A stretch of 64,000 bases of DNA, taken from the NCBI RefSeq assembly GCF_024170165.1, contig NZ_JALJXP010000006.1, forward strand, positions 1 through 64,000. The letters run 5' to 3'. The notes beneath the pieces are model-generated. The model was not told the DNA's origin. It was given only the letters and a program-made list of their open reading frames with translations, and did no database searches. Shown one piece after another: positions 26,924 to 39,108 of the stretch. Within the stretch, counting starts at the first letter, position 1. The number at the start of each line of letters is the position of its first letter. Made by a program: the position numbers and the translations under genes. Origin of the DNA: Pseudomonas nitroreducens (GTDB lineage: Bacteria > Pseudomonadota > Gammaproteobacteria > Pseudomonadales > Pseudomonadaceae).

Positions 26924-29032
26924 TCAGCTGCGCATGCGGGTGATGCGGATCACGCCCTTGAGCGCGCGCAGCTTCTTGATGACGCGGGCCAGGTGCACGC
27001 GGTCGTGCACGCTGACGACGAGCTGGACCACGCTGATGCGACCGTCGCGCTCGTCCATGCTGATCTTCTCGATATTGCCGTCGGCGGCGTTGACGCTGGT
27101 CGCCAGCAGGGCGATCAGGCCGCGCTGGTGCTCCAGCTCGACACGCAGTTCGACGTTGAATTCGCCGGTGACATCCTTGGCCCAGCTGAGCTGGATGCAC
27201 TTTTCCGGATTGTGGCGGATCTCGCTGATGTTCCGGCAGTTCTCCAGGTGCACCACCATGCCCTTGCCGGCCGACAGGTGGCCGACGATCGGGTCGCCGG
27301 GGATCGGTGTGCAGCACTTGGCGTAGCTGAGCACCAGGCCTTCGGTGCCGCGGATCGCCAGCGGCCCTTCGGCGCTGGGCGCCTGCTCGCCTTCGCTGGA
27401 CAGCAGACGACGCGCGACCACGTAGGCCATGCGGTTGCCCAGGCCGATCTCTTCGAGCAGGTCCTCGAAGACTTCCATGCGGTACTCGTTGAGCACGCCC
27501 TGGATGCGTTCCTGCGGGATCTTCTCCAGGTGGCTGTCGAAGCCGGCCAGGGTCTTGTTCAGCAGGCGCTCGCCGAGGTTGATCGACTCGGAGCGGCGCT
27601 GCAGCTTGAGCGCGTGGCGGATGTGCGTGCGCGCCTTGCCGGTGACCACGAAGTTGAGCCAGGCCGGGTTCGGCCGGGTGCCCGGCGCGGTAACGATTTC
27701 CACTGTCGCGCCGCTCTGCAGCGGTTCGGACAGCGGCGCCAGACGGCGGTTGATGCGGCAGGCGATGCAGCTGTTGCCGACGTCGGTGTGCACTGCGTAG
27801 GCAAAGTCGACGGCCGTGGAGCCCTTGGGCAGCTCCATGATGCGGCCTTTGGGCGTGAAGACGTAGACCTCGTCCGGGAACAGGTCGATCTTCACGTTCT
27901 CGATGAATTCCAGCGAGTTGCCGGCGCGCTGCTGCAGCTCGAGGATGCCCTTCACCCACTGGCGGGCGCGGGCATGGGTGCCTTTCTGCGCCTCTTCTTC
28001 ACTGGACTTGTACAGCCAGTGCGCGGCGATGCCGTGGTTGGCCATCTCTTCCATCTCGCGGGTGCGGATCTGGATTTCGATGGGCACGCCGTGCATGCCG
28101 AACAGCGTGGTGTGCAACGACTGGTAGCCGTTGGCCTTGGGAATCGCGATGTAGTCCTTGAAGCGACCGGGGAACGGCTTGTACAGGTTGTGCACGGCAC
28201 CGAGCACGCGGTAGCAGGTGTCGACCTTGTCGACCACGATGCGGAATGCGTAGACGTCCATGATCTCGTTGAACGCCTTGCGCTTGCCGCGCATCTTCTT
28301 GTAGATGCTGAACAGGTGCTTCTCGCGGCCCAGGACCTGGCCTTCCATGCTTTCGCGGGCGAGGCAGTTGACCAGCGATTCCTGGATCTTGCCGACGATC
28401 TCGCGGCGGTTGCCACGGGCCTTCTTCACCGCCTGGCGGATGCGCTCGGAGCGCATCGGGTGCATGGCCTTGAAGCCCAGGTCCTCGAATTCCACGCGCA
28501 TGCTGTGCATGCCCAGCCGGTTGGCGATGGGGGCGTAGATTTCCAGGGTTTCCTTGGCGATGCGCCGGCGCTTTTCGCCGGACAGCACTTCCAGGGTGCG
28601 CATGTTATGCAGGCGGTCGGCCAGCTTCACCAGGATCACGCGGATGTCGCGCGCCATGGCCATGGCCATCTTCTGGAAGTTCTCGGCCTGCGCCTCGGCC
28701 TTGGACTCGAAGTTCATCTGGGTCAGCTTGCTGACCCCGTCCACGAGTTCCGAGACGGTTTCGCCGAACTGCGCGGTGAGCGCTTCCTTGGCGATGCCGG
28801 TGTCCTCGATCACGTCGTGCAGCATGGCCGCCATCAGGCTCTGATGGTCCATGTGCATGTCGGCGAGGATGTTGGCGACGGCGAGCGGATGGGTGACGTA
28901 AGCCTCGCCGCTGCGGCGGCGCTGCCCGTCATGGGCCTGCTCGGCGTAGTAGTAGGCGCGGCGGACCAGGTTGACCTGATCCGGGCCCAGATAGCTCGAC
29001 AGACGATCGGCGAAGGCATCTATGCTCGGCAT
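26924..29032 (-). CDS. spoT: Bifunctional ppGpp synthetase/hydrolase SpoT
   Basis: SpoT makes and degrades (p)ppGpp and is essential for hydrolysis where RelA is also present. The 702-residue sequence has an intact HD hydrolase (HDVIED, about residues 71-76), the synthetase domain (about 230-340; [13 protein letters not shown], then IEIQIRT), a TGS domain (about 385-445; [14 protein letters not shown]), a zinc-finger-like region and a C-terminal ACT domain. It lies 60 bases after rpoZ, the omega subunit through which ppGpp acts on RNA polymerase. Confidence 0.97.
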   Translation of the reverse strand: MPSIDAFADRLSSYLGPDQVNLVRRAYYYAEQAHDGQRRRSGEAYVTHPLAVANILADMHMDHQSLMAAMLHDVIEDTGIAKEALTAQFGETVSELVDGVSKLTQMNFESKAEAQAENFQKMAMAMARDIRVILVKLADRLHNMRTLEVLSGEKRRRIAKETLEIYAPIANRLGMHSMRVEFEDLGFKAMHPMRSERIRQAVKKARGNRREIVGKIQESLVNCLARESMEGQVLGREKHLFSIYKKMRGKRKAFNEIMDVYAFRIVVDKVDTCYRVLGAVHNLYKPFPGRFKDYIAIPKANGYQSLHTTLFGMHGVPIEIQIRTREMEEMANHGIAAHWLYKSSEEEAQKGTHARARQWVKGILELQQRAGNSLEFIENVKIDLFPDEVYVFTPKGRIMELPKGSTAVDFAYAVHTDVGNSCIACRINRRLAPLSEPLQSGATVEIVTAPGTRPNPAWLNFVVTGKARTHIRHALKLQRRSESINLGERLLNKTLAGFDSHLEKIPQERIQGVLNEYRMEVFEDLLEEIGLGNRMAYVVARRLLSSEGEQAPSAEGPLAIRGTEGLVLSYAKCCTPIPGDPIVGHLSAGKGMVVHLENCRNISEIRHNPEKCIQLSWAKDVTGEFNVELRVELEHQRGLIALLATSVNAADGNIEKISMDERDGRISVVQLVVSVHDRVHLARVIKKLRALKGVIRITRMRS

Positions 29033-29092
29033 GGGTTCACCCCCTGCCGAGCGGTACGTCGCAGTGCACCGATTCGTCGGCCGGACATCGAC

Positions 29093-29359
29093 TTACAGGG
29101 CCTCGTTGTTGGCCTCGTCTTCGAAGGCAGCGAACAGCGGTTCTTCTTCAACCACGTCCTCCAGCAGCACGATTTCGTTGTCGATCAGGCCGGAAGCGAT
29201 TTCGCGCAGGGCGACGACGGTGGGCTTGTCGTTTTCCCACGGTACCTTCGGCTCTTTGCCGCCGGTGGCCAGCTGACGCGAACGCTTGGTGGCGAGCATG
29301 ACCAGCTCGAAACGGTTATCGACGTTGTCCAGGCAGTCTTCAACGGTGACGCGGGCCAT
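29093..29359 (-). CDS. rpoZ: RNA polymerase omega subunit
   Basis: An 88-residue omega subunit that folds the beta-prime C-terminus and forms one ppGpp site of RNA polymerase. The family start [10 protein letters not shown] and the central segment [16 protein letters not shown] are present. It lies between gmk and spoT, the usual gammaproteobacterial order. Confidence 0.97.
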   Translation of the reverse strand: MARVTVEDCLDNVDNRFELVMLATKRSRQLATGGKEPKVPWENDKPTVVALREIASGLIDNEIVLLEDVVEEEPLFAAFEDEANNEAL

Positions 29360-29458
29360 GGTGTTCCTCGTACTGAAATGTAGGCCCGGAAAATGCCGGG
29401 CGGACTGGATAGTCTAAAAAATCGCCAATCTTTATGGAAGTGCCTTCTCTCGGCGACT

Positions 29459-30986
<1,528 letters not shown>

Positions 30987-31151
30987 GGAGTCACCTCTCT
31001 GAATGGGCTGGGAAAACGGCCGACAGGTCGTCGGAAACCGGTAATTGTACCCCAGCGTAGCGCGCCGCAGCACGCTGGCGGTGGTTGCGCCCGTCCGCTG
31101 GCCTCTATAATGGCGGACATTCCCCGCCAGTAATCTGTACAGGATGCCTCC

Positions 31152-31871
31152 ATGAACCGTCCCAGTGGCCGCGCCGCCGACCAACTGCGCCCGATCCGTA
31201 TCACCCGCCATTACACCAAGCACGCCGAGGGCTCCGTGCTGGTCGAGTTCGGCGACACCAAGGTGATCTGCACCGTCAGCGCCGAATCCGGTGTGCCGCG
31301 CTTCCTCAAGGGCCAGGGCCAGGGCTGGCTGACCGCCGAATACGGCATGCTGCCGCGCTCCACCGGCGAGCGTAACCAGCGCGAAGCCGCGCGCGGCAAG
31401 CAGGGTGGCCGCACCCTGGAAATCCAGCGCCTGATCGGCCGCTCCCTGCGCGCCGCGCTGGACCTGTCCAAGCTGGGCGAGAACACCCTGTACATCGACT
31501 GCGATGTGATCCAGGCCGATGGCGGCACCCGCACCGCTTCCATCACCGGCGCCACCGTGGCGCTGATCGATGCCCTGGCCGTGCTGAAGAAGCGCGGCGC
31601 GCTCAAGGGCAACCCGCTCAAGCAGATGGTCGCCGCGGTGTCCGTGGGTATGTACCAGGGCGAGCCGGTACTGGACCTGGACTACCTGGAAGACTCCGCC
31701 GCCGAGACCGACCTGAACGTGGTCATGACCGATGCCGGCGGCTTCATCGAAGTCCAGGGCACCGCCGAGGGCGCTCCTTTCCAGCCAGCCGAACTCAATG
31801 CCATGCTGGAACTGGCGCAGCAGGGCCTGCGCGAACTGTTCGATCTGCAGCGCGCCGCGCTGGCAGACTGA
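31152..31871 (+). CDS. rph: Ribonuclease PH
   Basis: RNase PH trims the 3' ends of tRNA precursors with phosphate. The 239-residue product begins [15 protein letters not shown] and carries [17 protein letters not shown], the hexamer-forming and phosphate-binding segment, and [19 protein letters not shown]. The C-terminus is complete, without the truncating frameshift known from some E. coli K-12 strains. Confidence 0.97.
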   Translation: MNRPSGRAADQLRPIRITRHYTKHAEGSVLVEFGDTKVICTVSAESGVPRFLKGQGQGWLTAEYGMLPRSTGERNQREAARGKQGGRTLEIQRLIGRSLRAALDLSKLGENTLYIDCDVIQADGGTRTASITGATVALIDALAVLKKRGALKGNPLKQMVAAVSVGMYQGEPVLDLDYLEDSAAETDLNVVMTDAGGFIEVQGTAEGAPFQPAELNAMLELAQQGLRELFDLQRAALAD

Positions 31872-31920
31872 TCCGACGGGCGGCCAGCTCGCCCGATCTT
31901 CACGTGCAAGGAGCGAAAGG

Positions 31921-32292
31921 ATGAGCGACGAAGTACCGGTACAGCAGGTTCAGCCGAGCCAGGAAGCCCGCCAGTGGGCGATGTTCTGCCACTTCGCCGC
32001 CTTCCTCGGCTTCATCTTCCCCTTCGGCAACCTGCTCGGGCCGCTGATCGTCTGGCAGATCAAGCGCGAATCGGACCCGTTCGTGGACCGTCAGGGCAAG
32101 GAAGCGCTGAACTTCCAGATCACCGTGAGTCTCGCCGTGGTGGTCAGCTGCCTGCTGATGCTGGTGGTGATCGGCTTCTTCCTGCTGGGGCTGGTGAGCA
32201 TCGGCGCGCTGGTGCTGACCATCATTGCCGGGATCAAGGCCAACGAAGGGCTGGATTACCGCTATCCCTTCACCTGGCGGCCGATCAAGTAA
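31921..32292 (+). CDS. DUF4870 membrane protein
   Basis: The 123-residue protein has a polar N-terminus (about 1-20), then three to four hydrophobic segments (WAMFCHFAAFLGFIFPFG, LGPLIVWQI, and two more to about 105). The family signature DRQGKEALNFQ lies between the second and third. AAGGAG precedes the ATG. It lies 49 bases after rph. Function unknown. Confidence 0.88.
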   Translation: MSDEVPVQQVQPSQEARQWAMFCHFAAFLGFIFPFGNLLGPLIVWQIKRESDPFVDRQGKEALNFQITVSLAVVVSCLLMLVVIGFFLLGLVSIGALVLTIIAGIKANEGLDYRYPFTWRPIK

Positions 32293-32308
32293 GCACGCTC
32301 CAGGCACG

Positions 32309-32336
32309 AAAAAGCCGGCTCGAAGCCGGCTTTTTT
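32309..32336. terminator. Bidirectional terminator
   Basis: AAAAAGCCGGCT, CGA loop, AGCCGGCTTTTTT, between the convergent DUF4870 and crc genes. Confidence 0.92.
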
Positions 32337-32365
32337 CTGTCCGCCTTGCGGCGGCGCGACAGGAC

Positions 32366-33145
32366 TCAGATGCTCAGGGTCCAGTCGTAATCGACGATCA
32401 GCGGCGCATGCTGGGAGAAGCGCGGCTGGCGCGGCAGCTTGGCACTGCGCACGAAACGGCGCAGACCCGGCGTGAGGATCTGATAGTCGAAGCGCCAGCC
32501 CAGGTTGAGCAGGTCGGCCTGTTCGCTGTCCGGCCACCAGCTGTACTGGTCGCCTTCGCGGTTGACCTCGCGCAGGGCGTCGACGTAGCCCATGGTGCCG
32601 AAGATCTCATCCATCCAGCCACGCTCCGGCGCCATGAAGCCCGGCGATTGCTGGCATTCGCGCCAGTTCTTCACGTCCAGCTTCTGGTGCGCAACGTAGA
32701 GCGAGCTGCAATAGATGTATTCGCGGCGCTTGCGGCGCTGCTTGTTCATGTACTGGGCAAAATCGTCCATGAACTTGAACTTGTGGTTCAGGTTCTCATC
32801 CCCTTCCTGCCCGGTAGGCAGCAGGAGAGTGGCGATACTCACCTTATCGAAATCGGCTTGCAGGTAGCGCCCGTAACGATCGGCCATCTCGAAACCCAGG
32901 CCGCTTATGACAGCCTTGGGTTGCAGACGACTATAGAGTGCGACGCCGCCCTGACTGGGCACTTCGGCATCGCAGGCGTACAGGAAGTAGCCATCCAGTT
33001 GGTAGGATGGGTCATCCAGATCGAAAGCGGAGGCGCGGGTATCCTGCAAGCAGATCACGTCGGCATTCTGGGCTTGCAGCCAACTGAGCAATCCACGCTC
33101 GGCTGCAGCCTGAATACCATTCACGTTCACACTGATGATCCGCAT
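32366..33145 (-). CDS. crc: Catabolite repression control protein Crc
   Basis: Crc works with Hfq to block translation of catabolic mRNAs in Pseudomonas when preferred carbon sources are present. The 259-residue sequence has the fold of exonuclease III-type nucleases (MRIISVNVNGIQAA, then CLQDTRAS) but, as known for Crc, is not a functional nuclease. It is divergent from pyrE with an 81-base gap. Targets in this window could include kauB and dadA transcripts, which is inference. Confidence 0.96.
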   Translation of the reverse strand: MRIISVNVNGIQAAAERGLLSWLQAQNADVICLQDTRASAFDLDDPSYQLDGYFLYACDAEVPSQGGVALYSRLQPKAVISGLGFEMADRYGRYLQADFDKVSIATLLLPTGQEGDENLNHKFKFMDDFAQYMNKQRRKRREYIYCSSLYVAHQKLDVKNWRECQQSPGFMAPERGWMDEIFGTMGYVDALREVNREGDQYSWWPDSEQADLLNLGWRFDYQILTPGLRRFVRSAKLPRQPRFSQHAPLIVDYDWTLSI

Positions 33146-33226
33146 AAATGGCCCCCAAAATCACGTGTGTGTATGATACCCGAGCTCAAACGGTTTAGCT
33201 AAATTCATACCGGCCGGTTCTCTCCC

Positions 33227-33868
33227 ATGCAGCCATATCAACGCGATTTCATCCGCTTCGCCATCGAGCGCGGCGTTCTTCGTTTCGGCGAATTCACCCT
33301 CAAGTCCGGACGCACCAGTCCGTACTTCTTCAATGCAGGCCTGTTCAACACCGGCGTTGCGCTGTCCCAGCTGGGTCGTTTCTACGCCAGCGCGGTGGTC
33401 GACAGCGGCATACCTTTCGACGTGTTGTTCGGCCCCGCCTATAAAGGAATCCCGCTGGCGGCCGCTACAGCCATTGCGCTGGCGGAACAGCACGGCCGCG
33501 ACCTGCCCTGGTGCTTCAACCGCAAGGAAGCCAAGGACCACGGCGAAGGCGGCACGCTGGTTGGCGCACCGCTGACGGGTCGCGCGTTGATCATCGATGA
33601 CGTGATCACCGCCGGCACCGCGATCCGCGAGGTCATGCAGATCATCGACGCACAAGGGGCCCAGGCCGCCGGCGTGCTGATCGCGCTGAACCGCCAGGAA
33701 CGCGGCAAGGGCGAGCTGTCGGCGATCCAGGAAGTTGAACGGGACTTCTCGATCCCGGTCGTAAGCATTGTCTCGCTGGAGCAAGTGCTGGAGTACCTGG
33801 CCGGCGACGGACAGCTCAAGCAGCATCTCGCAGCTGTCGAGGCGTATCGAGCGCAGTACGGTATCTAA
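33227..33868 (+). CDS. pyrE: Orotate phosphoribosyltransferase
   Basis: Joins orotate and PRPP to give OMP in pyrimidine synthesis. The 213-residue product has the PRPP-binding motif [12 protein letters not shown] and the family segments [14 protein letters not shown] and [11 protein letters not shown]. It starts [12 protein letters not shown] and is divergent from crc. Confidence 0.97.
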   Translation: MQPYQRDFIRFAIERGVLRFGEFTLKSGRTSPYFFNAGLFNTGVALSQLGRFYASAVVDSGIPFDVLFGPAYKGIPLAAATAIALAEQHGRDLPWCFNRKEAKDHGEGGTLVGAPLTGRALIIDDVITAGTAIREVMQIIDAQGAQAAGVLIALNRQERGKGELSAIQEVERDFSIPVVSIVSLEQVLEYLAGDGQLKQHLAAVEAYRAQYGI

Positions 33869-33888
33869 CCGGAACAAGGGTGTCGGGC

Positions 33889-34521
33889 ATGGCCAAGCAG
33901 GGTGCTTACCGCTACAGGGTGTTGATGGGGCTTCTGGGGGCCATGCTCGCTGGCCAGGTGTTCGCTGCGGGCAAGCCGGCCGCCACTGCCGGCGGTCCGG
34001 TTGAGATGTACCGTTACGTCGATGACCGGGGTATCACCGTCATCGACCGTCTTGGCGTTCCGCCGCAGTACATCGGCAAGGGTTACCAGGTGCTCAACGA
34101 CCAGGGCCGGGTGATCCGCGAGGTACCGCCGGCGCCGACCGCTGCCGAGATCGAGCAGCGCAAGGCGGATGCCGCCCGCGCCAGTTCCGACCAGCAACTG
34201 CTGCGCATGTACACCAGCGTGGATGACGTCGACCGTGCCCGCGATCGCAAGCTGGCCGAGCTCGACGGCCTGACCAGCGTGGCCAAGGGCAACCTGCAGT
34301 CGCTCAAGGCACAGCAAGCCAATCTGCAGGCTCGCGCTGCCGACCAGGAGCGCGCCGGGCGCCAGGTGCCGGATGACCTGGTCGCGCAGCTGAGCAACCT
34401 GCGCAGCGACGAGCAACGCCTGCAGCAGGACATCGCGCGCTATCAGCAGCTGCGCACCCAGGCGCAGGACAGCTTCGCCTCCGACCGGGCGCGTTTCGCC
34501 CAGATCTCCGGCGGCAACTGA
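33889..34521 (+). CDS. DUF4124 envelope protein with coiled coil
   Basis: The 210-residue product has a signal peptide (about 1-28, ending VFAAG), a DUF4124 domain (about 38-75; MYRYVDDRGITVID) and a long charged helical region (about 85-200) likely to form a coiled coil. ATG 33889 is preceded by AAGGG at 8 bases. It lies 20 bases after pyrE. The DUF4124 motif also occurs in the M23 peptidase at 8873. Function unknown, periplasmic location inferred. Confidence 0.82.
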   Translation: MAKQGAYRYRVLMGLLGAMLAGQVFAAGKPAATAGGPVEMYRYVDDRGITVIDRLGVPPQYIGKGYQVLNDQGRVIREVPPAPTAAEIEQRKADAARASSDQQLLRMYTSVDDVDRARDRKLAELDGLTSVAKGNLQSLKAQQANLQARAADQERAGRQVPDDLVAQLSNLRSDEQRLQQDIARYQQLRTQAQDSFASDRARFAQISGGN

Positions 34522-34539
34522 GGCAGGCGCTCGCCGCGC

Positions 34540-34986
34540 TTACTGTTGCGGCGAGACGCGCTCGAATTCGTTGATCTTCCCGCGCAGCCAGTCCGGCAGG
34601 GGCTGGCTCGTCCGGTCTTCGCCGGCATAGGCGTAGATCAGCTCTCCCAGCGTCAGCAGGGTTTCATCACACCAGATCGACACCTGGAAGGTCAGGCTGC
34701 TGCGCCCCAGGCGACTGACGCGCACGCCCATTTCCAGCCAGTCGTCGAAGCGCGCGGGCGCCAGGTATTCCAGGGTGGTCTTCACCGCGAACAGATCGCC
34801 GCCGCCGCGCAGCAGGTCAGCCGGGTAGCTCACGCCCAGGTGGCGGTAGTACTCGGTGGTGGCGACGTCGGCGTAGGTCAGGTAGTTGCCGTTGAAGACG
34901 ATGCCTTGCGGATCGACTTCCGACCAGCGCACGCGCAGGCCGTGGAAGAAGCTGAAGTCGTTACGGGAAACGGGGGACGCGGCCAT
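34540..34986 (-). CDS. 4HBT-family thioesterase
   Basis: The 148-residue hotdog-fold protein has the family's active-site pattern RVRWSEVDPQGIVFNGNYLTYAD, with the catalytic Asp in VDPQG, and the later LEYLAPARFDD. It probably hydrolyses an acyl-CoA of unknown chain type (YbgC/FcbB-like). It is separated from argB by a terminator and converges with the DUF4124 gene. Confidence 0.9.
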   Translation of the reverse strand: MAASPVSRNDFSFFHGLRVRWSEVDPQGIVFNGNYLTYADVATTEYYRHLGVSYPADLLRGGGDLFAVKTTLEYLAPARFDDWLEMGVRVSRLGRSSLTFQVSIWCDETLLTLGELIYAYAGEDRTSQPLPDWLRGKINEFERVSPQQ

Positions 34987-35004
34987 ACGAAAACTCCAGG
35001 CAGA

Positions 35005-35043
35005 AAAACACCCGCGAGGATCGCTCCTGGCGGGTGTTTTTTA
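35005..35043. terminator. Terminator after argB
   Basis: AAACACCCGC and GCGGGTGTTT flank a loop, with A's on one side and TTTTTTATT on the other, between argB and the thioesterase gene (both minus). Confidence 0.88.
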
Positions 35044-35047
35044 TTGA

Positions 35048-35980
<933 letters not shown>

Positions 35981-38605
35981 TCAGAAGGGCAGGCTGAGGG
36001 CGGGGTCGACCGCTTTCAGCTGGGTGCGGAACACTTCCTTGATGCGTTCCAGTTCTTCCTGGGAATCCGCCTCGAAGCGCAGGACCAGCACCGGAGTGGT
36101 GTTGGACGCGCGAACCAGGCCCCAGCCTTTGGGGTAATCCACACGCACGCCATCGAGGGTAGTGAGGTTGGCTTCGCCCCACTGGCCGCGGGCCTGCAGC
36201 GCCTCGATCAGGGCGAACTTGCCCTCGTCGGTGACGGTGATGTTGATTTCCGGGGTGGAGATGTCCATCGGGAACGCGGAGAACACGCGCTCGGCGTCGC
36301 GCTTGTCCAGGCTGATGATTTCCAGCAGGCGCGCGGCGCTGTAGATGCCGTCGTCGAAGCCGTACCAGCGTTCCTTGAAGAAGATGTGGCCGCTCATCTC
36401 GCCGGCGAGCAGGGCGCCGGTTTCCTTCATCTTCTTCTTGATCAGCGAGTGGCCGGTCTTCCACATCACCGGACGACCGCCGTAGCCGCTGATCAGCGAG
36501 ATCAGGCGACGGGTGCATTTGACGTCGAAGATGATGTCGGCGCCCGGGTTGCGCGATACCACGTCCTTGGCGAACAGCATCAGCAGGCGGTCGGGGTAGA
36601 TGATGGTGCCTTCGTTGGTCACCACGCCCACGCGGTCGCCGTCGCCGTCGAAGGCCAGGCCGAGGTCGGCGCCGGTCTCTTTCACCTTGGCGATCAGGTC
36701 TTCCAGGTTCTCGGGCTTGCCCGGGTCCGGGTGGTGGTTGGGGAAGTTGCCGTCGACGTCGCAGTACAGCGGGATCACGGTGCAGCCGAGGGCTTCGATC
36801 AGTTGCGGGGCGATCACGCCGGCCACGCCGTTACCGCAGTCCACCACCACCTTCAGCGGCTTGGCCAGGGCGATGTCGTCGCGGATCTGCTGGAAGTAGC
36901 GCGGCAGGATGTCGACCTGCTGCACGCTGCCCACGCCCGAAGCGAGGTCATCGTTCTGGATGCGCTCGCGCAGGGCCTGGATCTGCTCGTTGGCCAGTGT
37001 CTCGCCGGCGACGACGATCTTGAAGCCGTTGTAGTCCGGCGGGTTGTGGCTGCCGGTGAGCATCACGCCCGACTTGCCTTCCAGGACATTGGCGGCGTAG
37101 TACAGGACGGGCGTCGGCACCATGCCGACGTCGGTGACCTGGCAGCCGCAGTCGAGCAGGCCCTGGATGAGGTGCTGGACCAGCTCGGGGCCGGACAGGC
37201 GGCCGTCGCGGCCTACGGAGACGCACGGCTCGCCGCGCGCCAGGCTTTCGGAACCGATCGCACGGCCGACCCAGTAGGCGGTCTCGGTGGTCAGGGTGTC
37301 GCCGACCACGCCACGAATGTCGTAGGCGCGGAAGATGCTGGCGGGTAGCTGCGGGGCTTTAGGCGTGCTCATAGCGGGTGTTTGCTCCAATCCCAGGAGA
37401 TCCTGGTCTTCATCAAGAATGTCGATGTCCAGAATGTCGGTGTTCTGGAATAGCGGATCGACCATTGGCGTTTCAGTGGCAGCGGCCGGGGCGCTGGCAG
37501 CGGCGACAACCGGAACCGGCTGGGCGGCGGCTGCAGGCGCGGCGGGAGCGCTGGCACTGGGTGTTTCGGTCTTGCGGCGCGGCTGGCGGGCCAGTGCCTG
37601 AGCCAGCGCCTGCAGGCTCGGCAGGCTCAGCTCAGGAGCTTTGGCAGTGCGTTGGCCGGCGAGTTCCTGAATGAACTGCCCCAGGGCCTGGGCATCCTTG
37701 CTGACCCGGCGCTGCATCGCACTTTGCGCAAGATAGAGGCCGAGCAGGGCGCCCGCCAGGGCGATCAGCGCTGCGATGCCGAGCATGGCCGGCGAGTACA
37801 GCGGGTCGGTGATGGTCGCCCCGGGGGTGAAGCTCAGCTTCCAGTTCGGGTTGCCGCTGGGCAGGCTGACCGGCGCGGCATCGCCCGCCTGGCCGCGTTG
37901 CAGCAGGACCTGGGCCGGCGAGTTGCCGAACTGCTGGGACAGCTGCAGCTGGCCGATGTCGTCGGACATCGGTGGCAGGCTGCCGAGCAGGCGCTGCAGG
38001 TCGACGACCAGCAGCAGCGAGCCCTGGATCGAGTTGTCCGCGCCGCGCAGGGCGGTGGGGCTGTAGACCAGCCAGCGGCTGCCGACCTTGTAGGCCTCCG
38101 GCGCCACGGTCTGGCCACTTTCGACACGGTGCAGCATGTCCAGCGCGGCGTAGTTCAGCGGGCCGGGGCGGGCGGTGTCCTGCACGGCCTGGCCATTGGC
38201 GTTCAGGTGGACGTCCACCAGCCCGTCCAGATGCCCCTGGGTCAGCGCTTTCTCCAGCGCGGCGATGCGCGTCGGATCATTGCTCTGCAGGGCCGGCAGC
38301 AGCTGCGGATCGCTCGCCACGGCGCGGCTATCCGCCGCCAGCAGGTTCAGGGACTGGTGCAGCGCACCGGCCTGGTTTTCCGTCCAGGCGCTGCTCAGCT
38401 GGGTGACGTGGGTCTTGTCGGCATGACCGAACAGACTGAACCACAGCAGCGCGCCGGCCGCCGCGACACCGCCTACGGTAATGGCGAAGGCTGGCAGCAG
38501 CGATTTGAGGTCGAGCCTGGCCGCCGGCCCTCTGACGGCCTTCTCCGCCGGCACGAGGTCCGGCAGCTCGGCGCTGTCCTTGGCAGTGCGTTGGAAAAGT
38601 TTCAT
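35981..38605 (-). CDS. algC: Phosphomannomutase/phosphoglucomutase AlgC, long form
   Basis: AlgC interconverts mannose- and glucose-1/6-phosphates for alginate, LPS and rhamnolipid sugars. The C-terminal 463 residues (from an internal ATG at 37372) are the known enzyme, with the catalytic serine loop TGSHNPPDYNG, FDGDGDRVG and the sugar-binding GEMSGH. In frame ahead lie 411 more residues from ATG 38605, which has GAGGAG 7 bases upstream. They include a membrane segment (about 36-60), an extracytoplasmic domain, a second membrane segment (about 269-290) and an Ala/Pro-rich linker. Long and short forms may both be made. Confidence 0.92.
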   Translation of the reverse strand: MKLFQRTAKDSAELPDLVPAEKAVRGPAARLDLKSLLPAFAITVGGVAAAGALLWFSLFGHADKTHVTQLSSAWTENQAGALHQSLNLLAADSRAVASDPQLLPALQSNDPTRIAALEKALTQGHLDGLVDVHLNANGQAVQDTARPGPLNYAALDMLHRVESGQTVAPEAYKVGSRWLVYSPTALRGADNSIQGSLLLVVDLQRLLGSLPPMSDDIGQLQLSQQFGNSPAQVLLQRGQAGDAAPVSLPSGNPNWKLSFTPGATITDPLYSPAMLGIAALIALAGALLGLYLAQSAMQRRVSKDAQALGQFIQELAGQRTAKAPELSLPSLQALAQALARQPRRKTETPSASAPAAPAAAAQPVPVVAAASAPAAATETPMVDPLFQNTDILDIDILDEDQDLLGLEQTPAMSTPKAPQLPASIFRAYDIRGVVGDTLTTETAYWVGRAIGSESLARGEPCVSVGRDGRLSGPELVQHLIQGLLDCGCQVTDVGMVPTPVLYYAANVLEGKSGVMLTGSHNPPDYNGFKIVVAGETLANEQIQALRERIQNDDLASGVGSVQQVDILPRYFQQIRDDIALAKPLKVVVDCGNGVAGVIAPQLIEALGCTVIPLYCDVDGNFPNHHPDPGKPENLEDLIAKVKETGADLGLAFDGDGDRVGVVTNEGTIIYPDRLLMLFAKDVVSRNPGADIIFDVKCTRRLISLISGYGGRPVMWKTGHSLIKKKMKETGALLAGEMSGHIFFKERWYGFDDGIYSAARLLEIISLDKRDAERVFSAFPMDISTPEINITVTDEGKFALIEALQARGQWGEANLTTLDGVRVDYPKGWGLVRASNTTPVLVLRFEADSQEELERIKEVFRTQLKAVDPALSLPF

Positions 38606-38645
38606 GCAACGTCTCCTCGGCGATTCATCCTGAAAGGGAAAGGGG

Positions 38646-39101
38646 TCAATGGCTGCCGGAGTGACCGAAGCCGCCGGCACCGCGCTGGCTCTCGTCGAAG
38701 CTCTCGACCAGCTCGAAATGTGCCTGCACCACCGGCACCAGGACCAGCTGGGCGATGCGCTCGCCAATGGCGATCTTGAAAGCCGTCTGGCCGCGGTTCC
38801 AGCAGGAGACCATCAGCTCGCCCTGGTAGTCCGAGTCGATCAGGCCGACCAGGTTGCCCAGCACGATGCCGTGCTTGTGGCCCAGGCCGGAGCGCGGAAG
38901 GATCAGCGCAGCCAGGCCCGGATCGGCGACGTAGATGGACAGGCCGGTGGGGATCAGCACGGTCTGGCCCGGCTCGAGGACGCAGTCCTCCTTGAGCATG
39001 GCGCGCAGGTCGAGGCCGGCGGAACCCGGGGTGGCGTACTGCGGCAGCGGGAAGTCGCTGCCCAGGCGGGGATCGAGGATCTTGGCTTGCAGGGAATGCA
39101 T
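38646..39101 (-). CDS. dut: dUTPase
   Basis: Hydrolyses dUTP to dUMP, keeping uracil out of DNA and feeding dTMP synthesis. The 151-residue trimer-type protein has the five family motifs: [40 protein letters not shown] and the C-terminal GAGGFGHSG. It lies 7 bases after coaBC and 40 before algC. Confidence 0.97.
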   Translation of the reverse strand: MHSLQAKILDPRLGSDFPLPQYATPGSAGLDLRAMLKEDCVLEPGQTVLIPTGLSIYVADPGLAALILPRSGLGHKHGIVLGNLVGLIDSDYQGELMVSCWNRGQTAFKIAIGERIAQLVLVPVVQAHFELVESFDESQRGAGGFGHSGSH

Positions 39102-39108
39102 TGAGTTC

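Noticed and set aside
26852-29383. 843-codon open frame on the plus strand opposite spoT
   Set aside because: It is antisense to a certain gene and reads like codon-bias noise (many Val, Asp, His, Gln).
37372-38605. A separate gene ahead of algC
   Set aside because: The sequence is in frame with AlgC without a stop, so it is treated as an N-terminal extension with an internal start as an alternative.
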